Origin: Apostichopus japonicus
Lineage: Eukaryota; Echinodermata; Holothuroidea; Aspidochirotida; Stichopodidae
Direction: 5' to 3'
Length of the DNA stretch: 64,000 nt
Assembly (NCBI RefSeq): GCF_037975245.1
Contig: NC_092562.1
Coordinates: forward strand, 17,995,521 to 18,059,520
The position numbers and the translations under genes were made by a program. The notes beneath the pieces are model-generated. The model saw nothing but the letters and a program-made list of their open reading frames with translations. It was not told where the DNA came from and did no database searches. Positions 1 to 12,062 of the stretch are shown here, one piece after another; position 1 is the stretch's first letter, and every line of letters begins with the position of its first letter.

Positions 1-2937
1 GAAAATTAAAATTGTGTTTAAAGCAATACTTTTTTTGTATGGGTGGGTGTGATGAGGTGAATCTTTTTTCTTTCTTTTTTTTGTAGGTATTATTCCATTA
101 TGTCGTATTTTGTTTAATTTCACCATACCCAATCCCACTGGGAATATGCTCACATTATTGAATGCAAGGTACCAATTATTAATGATTTTTTTTTACATTG
201 GCTGGATCATAAATTTTAACACAATTGACAAATGGGGTTATGCCATGATGTAGCATTAACCTATCTATCCCAAATATTAATTGTTATGCGATTGCACAAA
301 AGATGACATAATGGGTTTCATTTGATGAAAGTTGGTGACAATTATCCATGACGGTGCAAGAAGTTGCCCAACAAAGTCATCTAATGTCTAGTTATTTTCA
401 CAATTGTTTATAGGTAAGAGAGTATCAAATAACGTGGTAAAAACAGGGCCTGCATAACTGCTATTGTATTATCATTGTTATTGTTATTATGAATATTACT
501 CAATTTGAAGACTAACTGATCTATAGCAGAGGTTTGCAAGTGCTTTTCACCAATCAAGAGCCATTTTACTTGATTGGACACTTTATACTAATTGTAATAG
601 CCATGACTAATTCATTTGTATGTTTATTACTTTGATTACCTGTACGATAAGTAATGAAATGTTGTGGGCTCCTTAAATCTTCCACGGGCCATTTGAATGC
701 TGTTTACATAAATCATTTCAACTTGCAATTGGAATTCTGTATATTAATCAATTTATAAATCAATTTCCATAAAGATATTGTATTTTTTACATGTTTTGAG
801 CTGGGCAATAAAACAATAAACTGAATTGAAATATTTGAATTCGCATTTTATTTTGTGATTTTTCTTGTCTATGTTTCTGAAAGTATATCAACTATTATTA
901 TGATGTATTGGAGCTATTCATGTAAAGATCCAGCTTAAAACTCCCTATTATTGACCTACACCCTAACAAACCTTTTGTTTGTAAATAGTCCTGTCCCTTG
1001 TCCGTCACAGAGGGATAGGACAACCCAGCCAGTTATTAATTATTGGCAGCCTTCAACGTTTCACCAGTAGCTCAGTAGAAGCTCAACACTGCACTGATAA
1101 TGTTGCTTAATCAACAGGTGGGCCAATCATTAGCATATCCATGATTTAACTGGGAAAGGGTTGTGATTGGACAATACCAGATGGGCACAAACACTTTTCT
1201 TGTAATTGCTGTCCTTTTAATGGTTAGAACAAGAATACAATCCTATATTAAATCCTATATATAGGATTCTATACAATCCTATAATATAGAATCCTATAAC
1301 ATATTTAGTTTGCATATATATAATCCTAAATTTCTGTATGTAATCACTATAATCACTGTAATCACTATAGTGATTTCAATGAGGAAGCTACCTAAAGCTG
1401 AGCCGTTAATGAGTCATCTAGGCCATGGGCCGTAGCTCTGAATTCCTTCCAGAAAATGATTCTTGTTACGTCCGGAGTGGTATTACATGAAATATAGTCT
1501 GAGTTATAGATAATATGTCCCTAATAAAGAATCAAGTTGTTCTTTTGCTCAAAAGTGGCACATTAATATGTAATTCACAGATAAAATGTCAAATTTTCCA
1601 ACATAAAGAAAAACAGCGCCCTCACTTGATCAAAAATACTTAGTCTGTCTCCAGATAGAAACAGTTTACCCCCCAAAAATTCACATTTTGATGTGGAAAC
1701 CTTTATAATTGTAAAGATTATGTATGGCACAACATTTCTAAAAGTTTGTATAGGCATATGGCTATTGGAATAATATTTTTCAACTGTACTTGGTGTTTAT
1801 TTGTGGTGGGGATAGGCCAGTTTGTTCATTGTTAAATTGTTGAAATACACTATTTCTAGGCAATTAATGATCCAGTAATAACAAATGAGAGCAAGGAGTA
1901 GGCCAGCATGTATACATAACATGATTGAGGAGGAGGTCATTCTTGGTGAATAAATAAGCACACTATTTCATATTCATTATAATCAAACTGGAGATTCCGA
2001 TAGACTTTTTTAACAAACAAAGTATGTCTAAACAGCCCTAAAAAAGTGACAAAATCAGATATGTTCTTCTTTTATTTATCAACTGCAAATCTTTTCAACA
2101 TGTTTAGAACACCAAAGTTCACAACAGACTTCTACATGTACAATGTTTTGTTACAAGCAGCGCTTCACCTAACTACCTTAACAAAAAAACTTTAAATCTC
2201 ATTTGTAATATGCATTAAAACTGTTTGTTGATCATAACATTGCACATGAAACTTCTGTAGATAGTATCAGTAAGTTGTACTCTTATGAATACCCATGGTG
2301 AATGGGTGGCACTTACTCGTCAACAACAAGTTAAACGTCTGTACACACAGGACCCATCCACAAAAATCGAGCCTCGTTTTGTTTGTTTGTTTTTTTTTTG
2401 CGGGTGGGGGAGGGGTGTTTGAGTGATCGCATAATCAATATTCAATAGGGTGTGGTGCACTGACTATGTCTTTGATTATTGTATGTTAAATTCCATTATG
2501 AAATGGTGTTCTGGAGACTGGTGTTAGCCACGATTAAACTAACATGAAATAAAACAACAATTTGTGTGGAAATTTGCATCAAATTGAATAAACAATAACG
2601 TGAGATATTACTTCATCGGACCATTTCGAATCACATTATAGTCCTACACCTTTTCCAACTGATACTGAAAGTTACAACAGAGTACAATTTGATTTTTTTT
2701 TTCAAACTAAATGCATAGCCCCAACTCTTGACACTACTGAATTTGTTTTCTTCATGTTTGTCCTACAGATCCCTCTATTTCCTTACACATTATTCGAACA
2801 TGTAACTAATGATGCACTATATTTAGTTCACACATTCCTGCATGTATTTACACATCTAACAATCACAATTTTTGAGTTCACATTTTAAAAATGCTAGATT
2901 TTGAAATATTACTCCAAAGTCCAATTGATGTCTGATG
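1..2937. other. Non-coding AT-rich intergenic region
   Basis: I see no supported gene here. Open frames are short and not protein-like. The only local structure is a cluster of AATCCTATA-type words and their reverse complements at about 1240-1330, followed by reiterated ATCACTATA words up to about 1375, and a T-rich then G-rich run at about 2388-2417. Confidence 0.7.
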
Positions 2938-3770
2938 TCATGCTGTGTCCACATGTACCTCTTGAACAGCAATTCTAAGCTGTCTAGCTGTAAAGTACAT
3001 GTCACTCGATGAAATGCCTTGACTTCTACACAAACCTTTTTGTTCATGCTGCAAATCAGATTCACTACCACTTGAAGTGTCTAACTCGTTACTTGACTTT
3101 GTATCATCTTGTTGATTAACCAGGTTTACTGCTAGATCCTGAGCTTCTACAGTTCTGGAAATTACAACTTCACTTTCATAGCGTCGCGTTGGTCGCAAAA
3201 AATGAAGTTGTGGATAGGAGCCTTGGAGACGCTTTTTTAAGTTGTAAGATCTGTAACTTGAGGCATCAATCCCTTGAACTTCTTAAACCATTTTGATGAA
3301 CTGGGCTGTGAGTTTTGTCATCCTGATCGCACCCTGTTGTTTAAGAATCTGTTCATCAATGACATTGTGGCAAAACTTTGCATAAGACTCTGCATATAGA
3401 ATATCTGTTGTTTCTTTTGGCCACTTCCGAGTGAGAAATCTGGTTGCGTTGCGAAAACAACTCGGATGGTATCTTGCCTCGGAATCAACAAGGTCTCTGC
3501 CACGCATTTGCAAAAGAAGGGATTCGTTACATGTCAGCTCAGCAGCCTTTCTGAGTTTCCCAGCATCTATTGTCCCGTAACGAGTCAGGGGCTCTCTTCG
3601 TCTCTTACAGGTCACCTTGTCCCTTATCCAGTGATCAGTGTGACAAATGATGCACGACACTGGAAGTATGTGTGGTCTGCCTGAAGAAGATGGTCCAGCT
3701 ACGTTTGATCTTAGTGTTCGCTTCTTACAGACAGGTTCAACGTCGTCGTTGTCATCATCAGTGGAATCAT
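2938..3770 (-). CDS. Exon 2 of the zinc-binding protein gene, with in-frame TAA
   Basis: Starts after acceptor TTACAG and reads in one frame to 2938 apart from TAA at 3283-3285. Before the stop it has the acidic linker, CIICH and YHPSCF. After it comes a basic segment with YPQLHF and LRPTRRYE, then a Ser/Glu/Asp-rich linker (SSGSESDLQHEQ). Both halves are in register, so no frameshift is involved. If translated as it stands, the protein would lack the C-terminal third of this exon. Confidence 0.7.
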
Positions 3771-3929
3771 CTGTAACATTCAAACAAGAGAAAGATACAT
3801 ATTAAATACAACTTTAAAAAAGTTTTAAAAATTTGCTCTGAATTCATTAACCTACACCATTTTACAACTTGAATTGACAAACCTAGCCCAGTTTATCTAA
3901 ACTTGTTATAATGAATAACTTTTCTTTAC

Positions 3930-4330
3930 AAATGAAAATTTGGGCATAGATTTGGGGCCCTTGTCTTATTTTATCAAATCATTGATATCGACCTCCACCC
4001 ATATAAAAAATCAACCAAGTATTTGTACAAATGAAAAATTGGGCGTGGGTTTGGGGCCCTTGTCTCATTTTATCAAATCATTGAGCAATTATGAAATATC
4101 GACCTCCACCCACATAAGAAAAGCAACCAAGTATATATTTGTACAAATGAAAAATTGGGCGTGGGTTTGGGGCCCTCGTCTTATTTTATAAAACTCACAG
4201 AGCAATAATGAAATATTGATCTCCAGTCCACCCATATAAAAAAAAAACCAACTAAGCACAAATGGAAAATTGGGCGTGGGTTTGGGGTCCTGGTCTCATT
4301 TTATAAAATCATAGAGCAACTACTGAAGAA
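3930..4330. repeat. Tandem repeat, four diverged copies of about 100-116 bp, in the zinc-binding gene intron
   Basis: Copies begin at about 3930, 4029, 4145 and 4260, each with a form of AAATTGGGCGTGGGTTTGGG followed by CCTTGTCTCATTTTATCAAATCA. Later parts share a 'cgacctccacccatataa' block. It lies inside the 3771-4686 intron. The plus-strand open frame across it is only repeat read-through. Confidence 0.85.
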
Positions 4331-4686
4331 AGTCTAAAAGTTAAATATCAAACTCCCCCCCCCCCATGACAGGTACTTCTATTTGTTGAACACATGCCAA
4401 ATTTAACTTAACACACACTAAATGGAGATTTTAATTGTAAATGTATCCCTGTTGTTTGTACATATCTAACCCTAACCCAAATAAATTCACGATTACATCC
4501 AGGTTGATGCATTTTGCACAACAAAATGACAGCAGAACTAGGTTACAATACAATAACAACCGTCAAGAACGAATGTAAAAACTTAAATATAAGCACAACC
4601 ACATTCAACAAAATGTCAGATTGACATTTCTAATTTCAGTTGGAAAATGGGTTCATACTCATAATATTATTTAAATGTTTGCTTAC

Positions 4687-5032
4687 CATCTTTGGGCGGA
4701 TTTTTAGCAAGCCTTTCTTCAGTCTTGTTGAGTTTATTCATCTGTGAATCTCTGGTATTGTAGCAATCACGATGATAGCCAATGCACGACTCACCATGCT
4801 CATGATCTTGAAAATCAGCTAAAGATTTTGAGCTCTCTATACAGTATTTTGAAGTGACATCTCTAGCTAATGCACCATAAATACCTGGTAAAACAATCCA
4901 CCTTAAAACACAAACCTTGAATTTGGCAAGAGCTGTCAGAAAAGGATGCAATATTCGTTTTTGTCTGTGCACACACATGCATACAACATTTGAGTGTGGG
5001 AGCAGCCATGTTTGTGCAGTTAGTGTAACCAT
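4687..5032 (-). CDS. Exon 1 of the zinc-binding protein gene
   Basis: Open frame from an ATG at 5032 to the splice donor GTAAGC at 4686-4681. The conserved part is the second half: KYCIESSKSLADF, then HGESCIGYHRDCY, then a lysine and glutamate rich helix (NKLNKTEERLAKNPPK). The first half in this frame looks less protein-like. An alternative start at 5009 in another frame gives MAAPTLKCC and would need a short intron (AAG|GTTTGT donor, acceptor just before ATGTCACTTC) to rejoin the conserved frame. I cannot choose between the two starts from sequence alone. Confidence 0.6.
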
Positions 5033-6719
5033 GGTGTAACCAGACCACAGATCAACAGCTGTGATTGGTCAATTAAGGTTTGACCTGGAAATACTGACCA
5101 ATTAGATAAGCTCTTTTAAGAGCAATGGATAATTTCTTTTGTTAGTTTTTCTTAAATTCTGACTGTTTGTGCCAGTAGAACCAAAAAGAACAAGTCAATC
5201 TTGATTCAGTACATATTTATACTAACTATTTCAGAGAAATTAACTTTCCCCACTGACCATGTGAACAAAAGTGCATCTAAATTTGCCATGGCCCATGGCC
5301 TAATCATACCCTTGTTCAGTAAACTACTGCTGGTAGTTGTTCAACCCTTCATGTAATTGCTAATCCCACAGCTATGCAACTGAATACAACACTTATTAGT
5401 ATTCAATTGTTTATAAAAAGTCCTGCACTCTTACCCAAAATGTCCAGTGGCGTTGCCCTGCAGAGTGTTTACTAGGGGTGTGCTCAAGCACCCCCCCCCC
5501 CCACATATACCCATCACCCCATAATTTATCCTCATGTAAAAGACCCCAAATAGACCATTTAAAACAAAAAAGACCCCACATGGACCAATGAGCGCCCCAC
5601 TTGAAGTTGATAATTACCCCAAATAGACCATGAACTCATGTGCAATGATTGAACGTAACTCTCTCCTTCCATTTTTCACTTTAAAAAAACTGAATTATTA
5701 ACAATTTTAAAATTTGAACATTTAAAATGCTTTAAGCTTAATCATATATGAGAAAAACAAAAGGTTTCAATAAATATGTTAGAAATTGTTAAATTGTTTT
5801 CTATTGTGCAAACCCCACATAGACCAACTGGATATCTATAATTAGTATAATTGGTAATTTTATGCATAGAATGGTAAAATATTATATAGAGGGTAAAAGT
5901 ATATGTTAATATAAATGTTAAAATGTAATTATTTCTTTCTTTTTATTCCTACATGGTATTTGTTAGCATTTAGAAGATGCCCCACATAGACCATACCTGC
6001 CATAACTGTCAATAGTAAAAAATTGGAGTATGACCTCCCAGAAACTTGCGATAACATTTTTGTTACTGATTGCAGTTTGCTGAAACTGCTTGGACATATA
6101 ATGAACATAATTTGCTAAGAGTGGAACATTTTAAATGACAGTTTTTGGTAATGGTTTGGTTATAGTGGAAATCTTTTAAATTAGCCTTATTTGCTGTTTG
6201 AGGTGGGTCTGCATCACCCCATGATCAAAATGCATATATTGGTAAATATCTCCAGTTTAAAAAATAAAATAGTGAAGAAACCATGAAGAATATCAAAGAA
6301 TGATAAATGCCTTATCAAGGAATTACTGAATTTTAGTGACTTTTTGTATAATTTCTAGTTATGGCACTGTAGGCCCCAGGAATGCAAAAACCCTACTATG
6401 TGCAGATTGCACTCCCTGGGATTTGGTTAGCTAACCCAATTTGAACCTAAATTGAATGTAATTCCCACATTTTTAAGTAGATAAGGGCAGTACCATCCTC
6501 TTTTAGGCTGAAATAAGCTGTATAGTTTTTTTTAGTAGTTACTTGCATGTACAAATATTGAAAAACTTTGTTAAATAGATGGCAGTATTGAATCCCCACA
6601 CTGACCAATCAGAAAATTTGCACCTGGTATAGAAGCAATAGTGCCAGGCCCCACAAAGACCATTGCAAGGGGTGGAGAGAGGTGGAGAGAGAGGTATCGA
6701 ACCTCTGGACATACAATCA
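5033..6719. repeat. Intergenic region with an irregularly repeated CCCCACATAGACCAT-like motif
   Basis: No gene is seen. A word close to CCCCACATAGACCAT occurs at about 5546, 5575, 5617, 5813, 5980, 6594 (diverged) and 6650, all in the same orientation but with irregular spacing (about 30 to 600 bp). A C-run lies at about 5490-5502. Irregular spacing argues against an ordinary tandem satellite. Confidence 0.6.
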
Positions 6720-6792
6720 GCGTCCAAAGCCTAATTGGTTAGGGTGTCCGCGTACAAAGTGGGAGGCCCGGGTTCGAATCCCGGTGGAGGTT
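6720..6792 (+). tRNA. tRNA-like sequence, probably a tRNA pseudogene or SINE head
   Basis: It folds as a cloverleaf of 73 nt. The acceptor arms GCGTCCA and TGGAGGT pair at 6 of 7 positions. A D-arm contains AATTGGTTA. An anticodon stem TCCGC/GTGGG (with G-T pairs) closes a 7-nt loop GTACAAA, giving anticodon ACA. The T arm is perfect: CCGGG, loop TTCGAAT, CCCGG, and matches the B-box GGTTCGAATCC. Anticodon ACA is unusual for Cys (normally GCA), and there is one acceptor mismatch. A tRNA-derived SINE head is therefore at least as likely as a functional tRNA. An (AT)n tract starts about 45 bp downstream, a common SINE tail. Confidence 0.5.
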
Positions 6793-6835
6793 GGAAGTTT
6801 TTCACTGTTCTGGATTTTCCTTCTCATTATGTTTC

Positions 6836-6838
<3 letters not shown>

Positions 6839-6896
<58 letters not shown>

Positions 6897-6904
6897 TATA
6901 TATA

Positions 6905-6934
<30 letters not shown>
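6839..6934. repeat. (TA)n microsatellite
   Basis: About 95 bp of alternating TA with small interruptions, directly after the tRNA-like sequence. Confidence 0.97.
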
Positions 6935-6935
<1 letters not shown>

Positions 6936-6944
6936 CTTTTCTTT

Positions 6945-7443
6945 AACCCCGGATTTAAATGGAGTTTTTGTGGCTAAATCCCGCGTCGATTTTACGTTTT
7001 TAAAGTAATGGGTTTTGCAATGTAGAATCTAAAATATTGAGGCTAGTTGATATGACCTTATACTGGCATCAAATCCGGATATTAAAGGGAGTTTAGTGGC
7101 TAGATCCCGCGTCGATTACACGTTTTTAGAGTAATGGGTTTTGCAAATGTAGAATCTAAATATTGACTTAGTTGATATGACCTTATACTGGCTTCAAATC
7201 CGGATATTAAAGGGAGTTTTTCTGGCTAAATCCCGCGTCGATTACACGTTTTTAAAGTAATGGGTGTTGCAAATGTAAAATCTAACATATTGAAGCTTGT
7301 TGATATGACCTTATACTGGCATCAAATCCGGATATTAAAGGGAGTTCAGTGGCTAGATCCCGCGTCGATTACACGTTTTTAGAGTAATGGGTTTTGCAAA
7401 TGTAGAATCTAAATATTGACTTAGTTGATATGACCTTATACTG
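6945..7443. repeat. Tandem repeat of about 125 bp, four copies
   Basis: Copies start near 6946, 7071, 7196 and 7324, each with an AAATCCGGATATTAAAGGGAG-like start, then TCCCGCGTCGATTACACG, AGTAATGGGTTTTGC and TTGATATGACCTTATACTGG. Copies 2 and 4 share TTCAGTGG/TTTAGTGG variants while 1 and 3 share TTTTTGTGG/TTTTTCTGG, which suggests duplication as a two-copy block. An isolated inverted remnant of the start (AAATCCGGGTTT) is at about 8187. Confidence 0.92.
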
Positions 7444-8483
7444 GCACTGTTTTCAGGGTCAAGTCTGTTAACATTCTACCTTGAAATATGGAAAAGAAAC
7501 AGGATGTTGAGTTTGTGTCTCTTTTAAAAGTAAAGCTTCATCATAAATATGAACAAAGCAAGTTTACTAAAAAGAAAAAATTACATTCCAAAATTCAGCT
7601 CATTGTGGCTCAAGTTGTAACCTCTTAAGTTCTGTATATGAATCAACATTAACACCAGTGATGTTTCCATTTTGTTCAGTTGTTCATCACAATCGGTTCC
7701 ATCCTTAAAGTTAGTGATAATAGATGGGTGCGCTTCTTCTTTAATTTCTTTAATCATCGGCGCAGTGCCAAAGTTTAACATCTAAAATTATATTATTCTG
7801 TGTTCGGAAACAATTATTAGTGTTTCTTTTTTTTCCTTTTCGAAACAAAAAACCCTGATTAAACTTGGGTGGGCTTGTTAGAGTTTCTGTGTAACTTTGT
7901 TAGTGGTTGCTATACACTTGTTTTTCAGCTGCTTTCACTGATGTTGTTAGATAATTGCGATATATTATTGCGCTTGTTCCAACACAATTGTCTTGTATGC
8001 AAATTTATGCGAGCAGTGAGCTGTGTTCAGGTTCCTGGAACAAGTAATTCCCATATTTTGAAAGTGACGAGATTAATGACGTTGAAAACCCTTTAACTGG
8101 AATACCCTTCCTCACTTGTGTATAAAGTCATCTGTCGACTTCGAAAACATGTAATCGACAGATGATTTAGCCACACAAACCCCTTTTAAATCCGGGTTTT
8201 ATTAAATGAAAAATAATTGTCATAATCATTATATTCAATCAACGTTAAAGTTTCTATGGATCTAGAGTGAGGTCACTGATTTTAGCAATAGTACAATAGA
8301 AGGTTGGCAGGAATACTCAAAGTAGGTTAAAGGGAAGACATAACAGTAACGTGCAAAGAGGTAGACCCTGGTTTGATGAATTAGGCGATGTGGCCTTGGG
8401 GTCGTTTAAGCAGACCTTCATTTGCAGAAAGGGGAATGTTTGGGGTCTTTAGAAAGAGAAAAAAATGTTTAGACGTCAAATGA

Positions 8484-9116
8484 AAAGGATAAAAGGAGCT
8501 GGGATGGTGACTCAGACATAATGAACGCCACCTACGCTTACAATTTCTTACCGTTTACTAAAGAACAACCCTTTGCACAATCGCTATTAATAATATTATA
8601 TTTATGCATCTTATATATATATATATATATATCTCATTGATTGTGTCATATCGACAAAAGGACAAGCGGCTTAAACTAGTTGACGCCCCCATTAGTGTAG
8701 CGGATAACAGCTGTATTTAGTAACAATATGTTTGTATATCTATAGTACCGGTGACCTATGGTTGTTCTTTTGCCTGAACATTTTCCAGGGGCATTCCCGT
8801 GAATTACATGGTATAAAAAAAACCAGGGTCGGATACAAACATACAAGTCTGGCTATTTTTATATTATTTATTTTATTATAATATGTGTTTCTATAGGTCC
8901 CAGGTACCCAGCCAGCATCATCAAAACTTTAATAAAACCTTTACCATCTTGAAAACTAATTGTAACACGGATCGAGTCCTTTGTGAATCACTTACGCCAG
9001 TGACGCGTGTAACTAGGATTTTAAGAGAAAAGTAAGCTATCCAGAAAGGATAAAAGGAGCCGGGGTGGTGACTAGAACCCAATAAACGACAGCTACACTT
9101 ACAATTTCTTGACTGA
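8484..9116 (+). repeat. Pair of direct repeats of about 72 bp
   Basis: The blocks at about 8484-8556 and 9045-9116 share AGGATAAAAGGAGC, GGTGGTGACT-like and CTTACAATTTCTT segments with scattered differences. They are probably two copies of one dispersed element. Confidence 0.7.
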
Positions 9117-11016
9117 TATACAGTTGTGCCAAACACCCTGCAAGTTATTTCATCGCTATAGTTCAAGATATGCGAGGAAAATATGTTTCCATGATGATGG
9201 ATTCACCTCATGTGTATCAGGTAAGGAAATCACTTAAGCTTTTCTCTTATTTTCGTTGTTGTTTCAATTGCAAATAACTATTTCAAAGCTCGTTCCAAAT
9301 TTGTTTTTAAGTGATCAAGATAACTCACAGCCTTTTGTAGATTTTTCACCACTCGGTTGAACGTTAGATATAACGAGTAATGAATGTATACTTTTTCGAT
9401 TAAGAAACGTTTTCGTCGTCCAGACATTTTATCCGTGTAATAATCAACACTTGCAAATTCAAATCTGGAATAGTTACAAGTTTGCTCAATATGTTACTTA
9501 AAAATTTACAAGTTAAGCTAATGAATTGCCTTAATTATTCACTTCAATTTCGACTTTATTTCAACCAACAACGTTCAAAGAATTTACAGTGATGTGTTCA
9601 GACATTACACAAGGAAGCTACTAAAAGCTTGTGGGATTTCCATGTCAGGTCAGTTTGTCGAATCCTTCATTCCCGTCATGGAAATGCTTTTAAACTCACG
9701 GCAACAGAAAGTCGGTAGCTGCTATGCCGTTTGAAAGATTAGTCTTCGTTAAGACTAAATGTTAGTACTTTGCTTATGCCTAAATGAACCTCATTGTTCT
9801 TGTCATCAGAGGATCAGATTAAAGCAAATAAATGAGTAGTAACCTGAGAAACATCGTTAGTTAGTTGAGCGGCATGCGGTTCATCAGAGCTGCAGGTCCT
9901 AAGCTGATAGCGATTTTCTCCCCTCCATTTAGTTATCTTCTGTTGAAAATAACAACACATTTTCTTATATACATATAGAAAGGGTAGGCTAAAATAGACC
10001 AAAAAGGTCTAAGAGTAATTTTACCCAAACAAAACTTATGATATAAGCAGTACAATTGTATGGATGAAACTGTATGGCTGCCATAATTTGTCCCCGTTCT
10101 GACGAATATACAAAAGGTGGATTTGAGAAAGCACGCTGTAACATTTTGACTTCAGTATTTTGTAATCAAAATATTATTTCTTTTTACCGATATCTTTTAT
10201 TGCCGATCGAAAAATGCGGGTATAGCATGGAGGGTCGGATAGGAAGGCAAGGAGGGCCGGTTGCTGACAAGTAAATGAAGAAGTTTAAAAGCATGGATAC
10301 ATTTTAGAAACCATGTTAAATTAACGCCGTTGTGAAATTCAGTTAATTAATATAGTTATCCCCTGACATTCATTCATTCATTTATTTGTTTTTTCACATA
10401 AATATTACAATGTGAATGGAAGTCTTCTGAAAAGCCTATGCTGGCTTAACAAACAGAAGACTCCCATGAAGTATATATGTTTCCACAGCACTGTTTTATT
10501 GCAAAGAACCTCTAAATTAATACATAAGCACTTACCTATGTTAGTTTGTCCATAACATATCTGAATGTAGTTCATGGATTTTATTTAACCGTTCCCCCAC
10601 ATCGCCCTGCCCTGAACAAAACTTTGATTTTTACGACAATGTGTATGAAGAATTGGACTCGACTCTCTGGTGGAAAGGTGTGGATCCCAATAAGCTCAGT
10701 AACCAGTATTTTGAAGGGAGTTGCCTTCAATGATCGTGTATCCTGCATCGTTGATGTGCTCTTAGTGTTACAATTTATCCATTTTAAATTTCAAAGAATC
10801 CTTCTTTTTTTTCGACGTTCTGCACCCCAGGGGATGAACAAATACATGGCGTAATTGGCATTCGTATCATGATTTATATGATCATTATATACCTTTTTGC
10901 TTGTAACGGCCTGTTTATTTTAACTTCTAACCAGCTAGAAATATTGTATTTTTTATTGTCAAAAATATTTCATTGATCGAAACATCTTCTCATCTTCGTT
11001 CGATTTTTTACACATT

Positions 11017-11091
11017 GATAACGATAATGATAATAGTGATGATAATAGTGATGATAATAGTGATATGATATTGATTGTGATGAGGATGACG
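11017..11091. repeat. GATAATAGT-type trinucleotide microsatellite
   Basis: Reiterated GATAATAGTGAT words passing into GATGAGGATGACGAC. Confidence 0.9.
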
Positions 11092-11512
11092 ACATAAGAT
11101 GCCGGTTATGGTAGTGTTTGCTTCTCCTTAACTATCCTCGACATGGTGCCGGTATCAAACAATAACATTATGCGGGTCTGATCAAATTCCTCCTATGCTT
11201 GGAAACAAATTTTACGAAACAAAATTAAAGTACAACTGATTTATTGGAGATAATATTTCTTTTGCTACAGTTGTGTTTTTGCCGAATCGATTCTTAGTTG
11301 TACAAGAACCACAGATATTGTAGCATTTTCACAATGATTGAGTTTGGTTTCCGTAAAACTGATATATCGTTCCCCAACTGAGCTTTAGAAATGTGCATAG
11401 TTGTCGCGTAATGTTAAAAGCAAATACTTTTAGAAAACATTTTGAGATTTTTTGAGAATTATCCAGCATAATAAAAGCAACATGTCAACTGATGCATTAA
11501 CAAGTGATTTTC

Positions 11513-11700
11513 ATGTCTATTCACTGTAAACAGTCACACGAGCCGAGTAAGACAAAAAACTATGTTATCGCCGTAACAGTGACAATTGCCACTCTGTTGG
11601 TGTTATCGTTTGGTGTGTTCTACCAAGTGTTTTCTGCGCAGAATCCAAAGGTTGTGAACAATTGACGACGGGAGATGGAGATCAAGTAGTTATAATCAAG
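11513..11700 (+). pseudogene. Exon of a small type II membrane protein, copy 1, with 1-nt deletion
   Basis: From the ATG at 11513 the frame reads a short polar N-terminus (HCKQSHEPSKTKN). A clear transmembrane helix of about 22 residues follows (YVIAVTVTIATLLVLSF, then GVFYQVF), then AQNPKVVNN and TGA at 11663. Compared with a near-duplicate at 11767-11820, one base is missing in the GAACAATTGACG segment. With that base the frame would continue as LTTGDGDQVVIIK to a good donor AAG|GTTAGT at 11701. No other domain is visible. The layout (short cytosolic tail, helix, linker, beta-rich exon) resembles type II proteins such as those with BRICHOS domains, but this is a weak guess. Confidence 0.5.
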
Positions 11701-11766
11701 GTTAGTAAAGGTAAAGGAATCTAACGACAATTAAGTGCAACACCACATGAAAGGTAAAGGAAATCA

Positions 11767-11820
11767 ATGTATGTGAACAACTTGACGACGAGAGATGACG
11801 ACCAAATCGTTATAACCAGG
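11767..11820 (+). CDS. Duplicated exon end of the membrane protein, frame intact
   Basis: A second copy of the last part of the preceding exon. It reads NNLTTRDDDQIVITR in full frame and ends at donor AGG|GTAAAC in phase 0, matching the phase-0 acceptor of the exon at 12063. It lacks the transmembrane part, so it could be an alternative exon or debris of a local duplication. Confidence 0.4.
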
Positions 11821-12062
11821 GTAAACAAAGGAACAGTCTTCGGTCAATTCGATGAAAAACAATAAAATGTTGAAAGCAATGTAGGCCTTTAGTCATTTGC
11901 TGTCTGAAATTGTTAATCAATAGTCACTTTTACATCGATCGATGAAAACAATATAGTGGTAGGGATTTGGGAAAGTACAAGACATGGGTTATTTCGTGCC
12001 AAGACATTGTAGATATCAGTCCAATATGAATATAAGAAAAATGTAAAATGTTATCCTTACAG

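Larger units (their letters stand above)
2938..5032 (-). pseudogene. Two-exon zinc-binding 'YHxxC' protein, disrupted by one nonsense codon
   Basis: Function unknown; I recognise the style of a large uncharacterised invertebrate protein family rich in CxxC and YHxxC motifs, often in many copies per genome. Exon 1 runs to 4687 and ends AAAGATG before donor GTAAGC. Exon 2 starts at 3770 after acceptor AATGTTACAG. The joined phase-1 codon gives GAT (Asp), so the frame continues cleanly into an acidic DDSTDDDNDD stretch. Exon 1 carries HGESCIGYHRDCY; exon 2 carries CIICH, then ARYHPSCF, and a basic RKWPKE segment. In exon 2 a TAA at 3283-3285 follows FIKMV. The same frame then stays open and protein-like (IDASSYRSYNLKKRL, then YPQLHFLRPTRRYESE) until the stop at 2938. 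One substitution from a Lys codon would explain the TAA. It could be a recent pseudogene, a null allele or an assembly error. A donor-like GAGGTACAT near 2950 suggests a further exon downstream. Confidence 0.75.
7444..11512. other. Non-coding intergenic region
   Basis: No gene that I can support. Local structures: a perfect 11-bp inverted repeat TCATCTGTCGA (8128-8138) and TCGACAGATGA (8155-8165); a short (TA)n at 8611-8631; a dispersed direct repeat at about 8484 and 9045; and a GATAATAGT-type microsatellite at 11017-11091. Open frames at 7581-7781, 8921-9166 and 10546-10854 have no recognisable motif and no supporting splice context. Confidence 0.6.
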
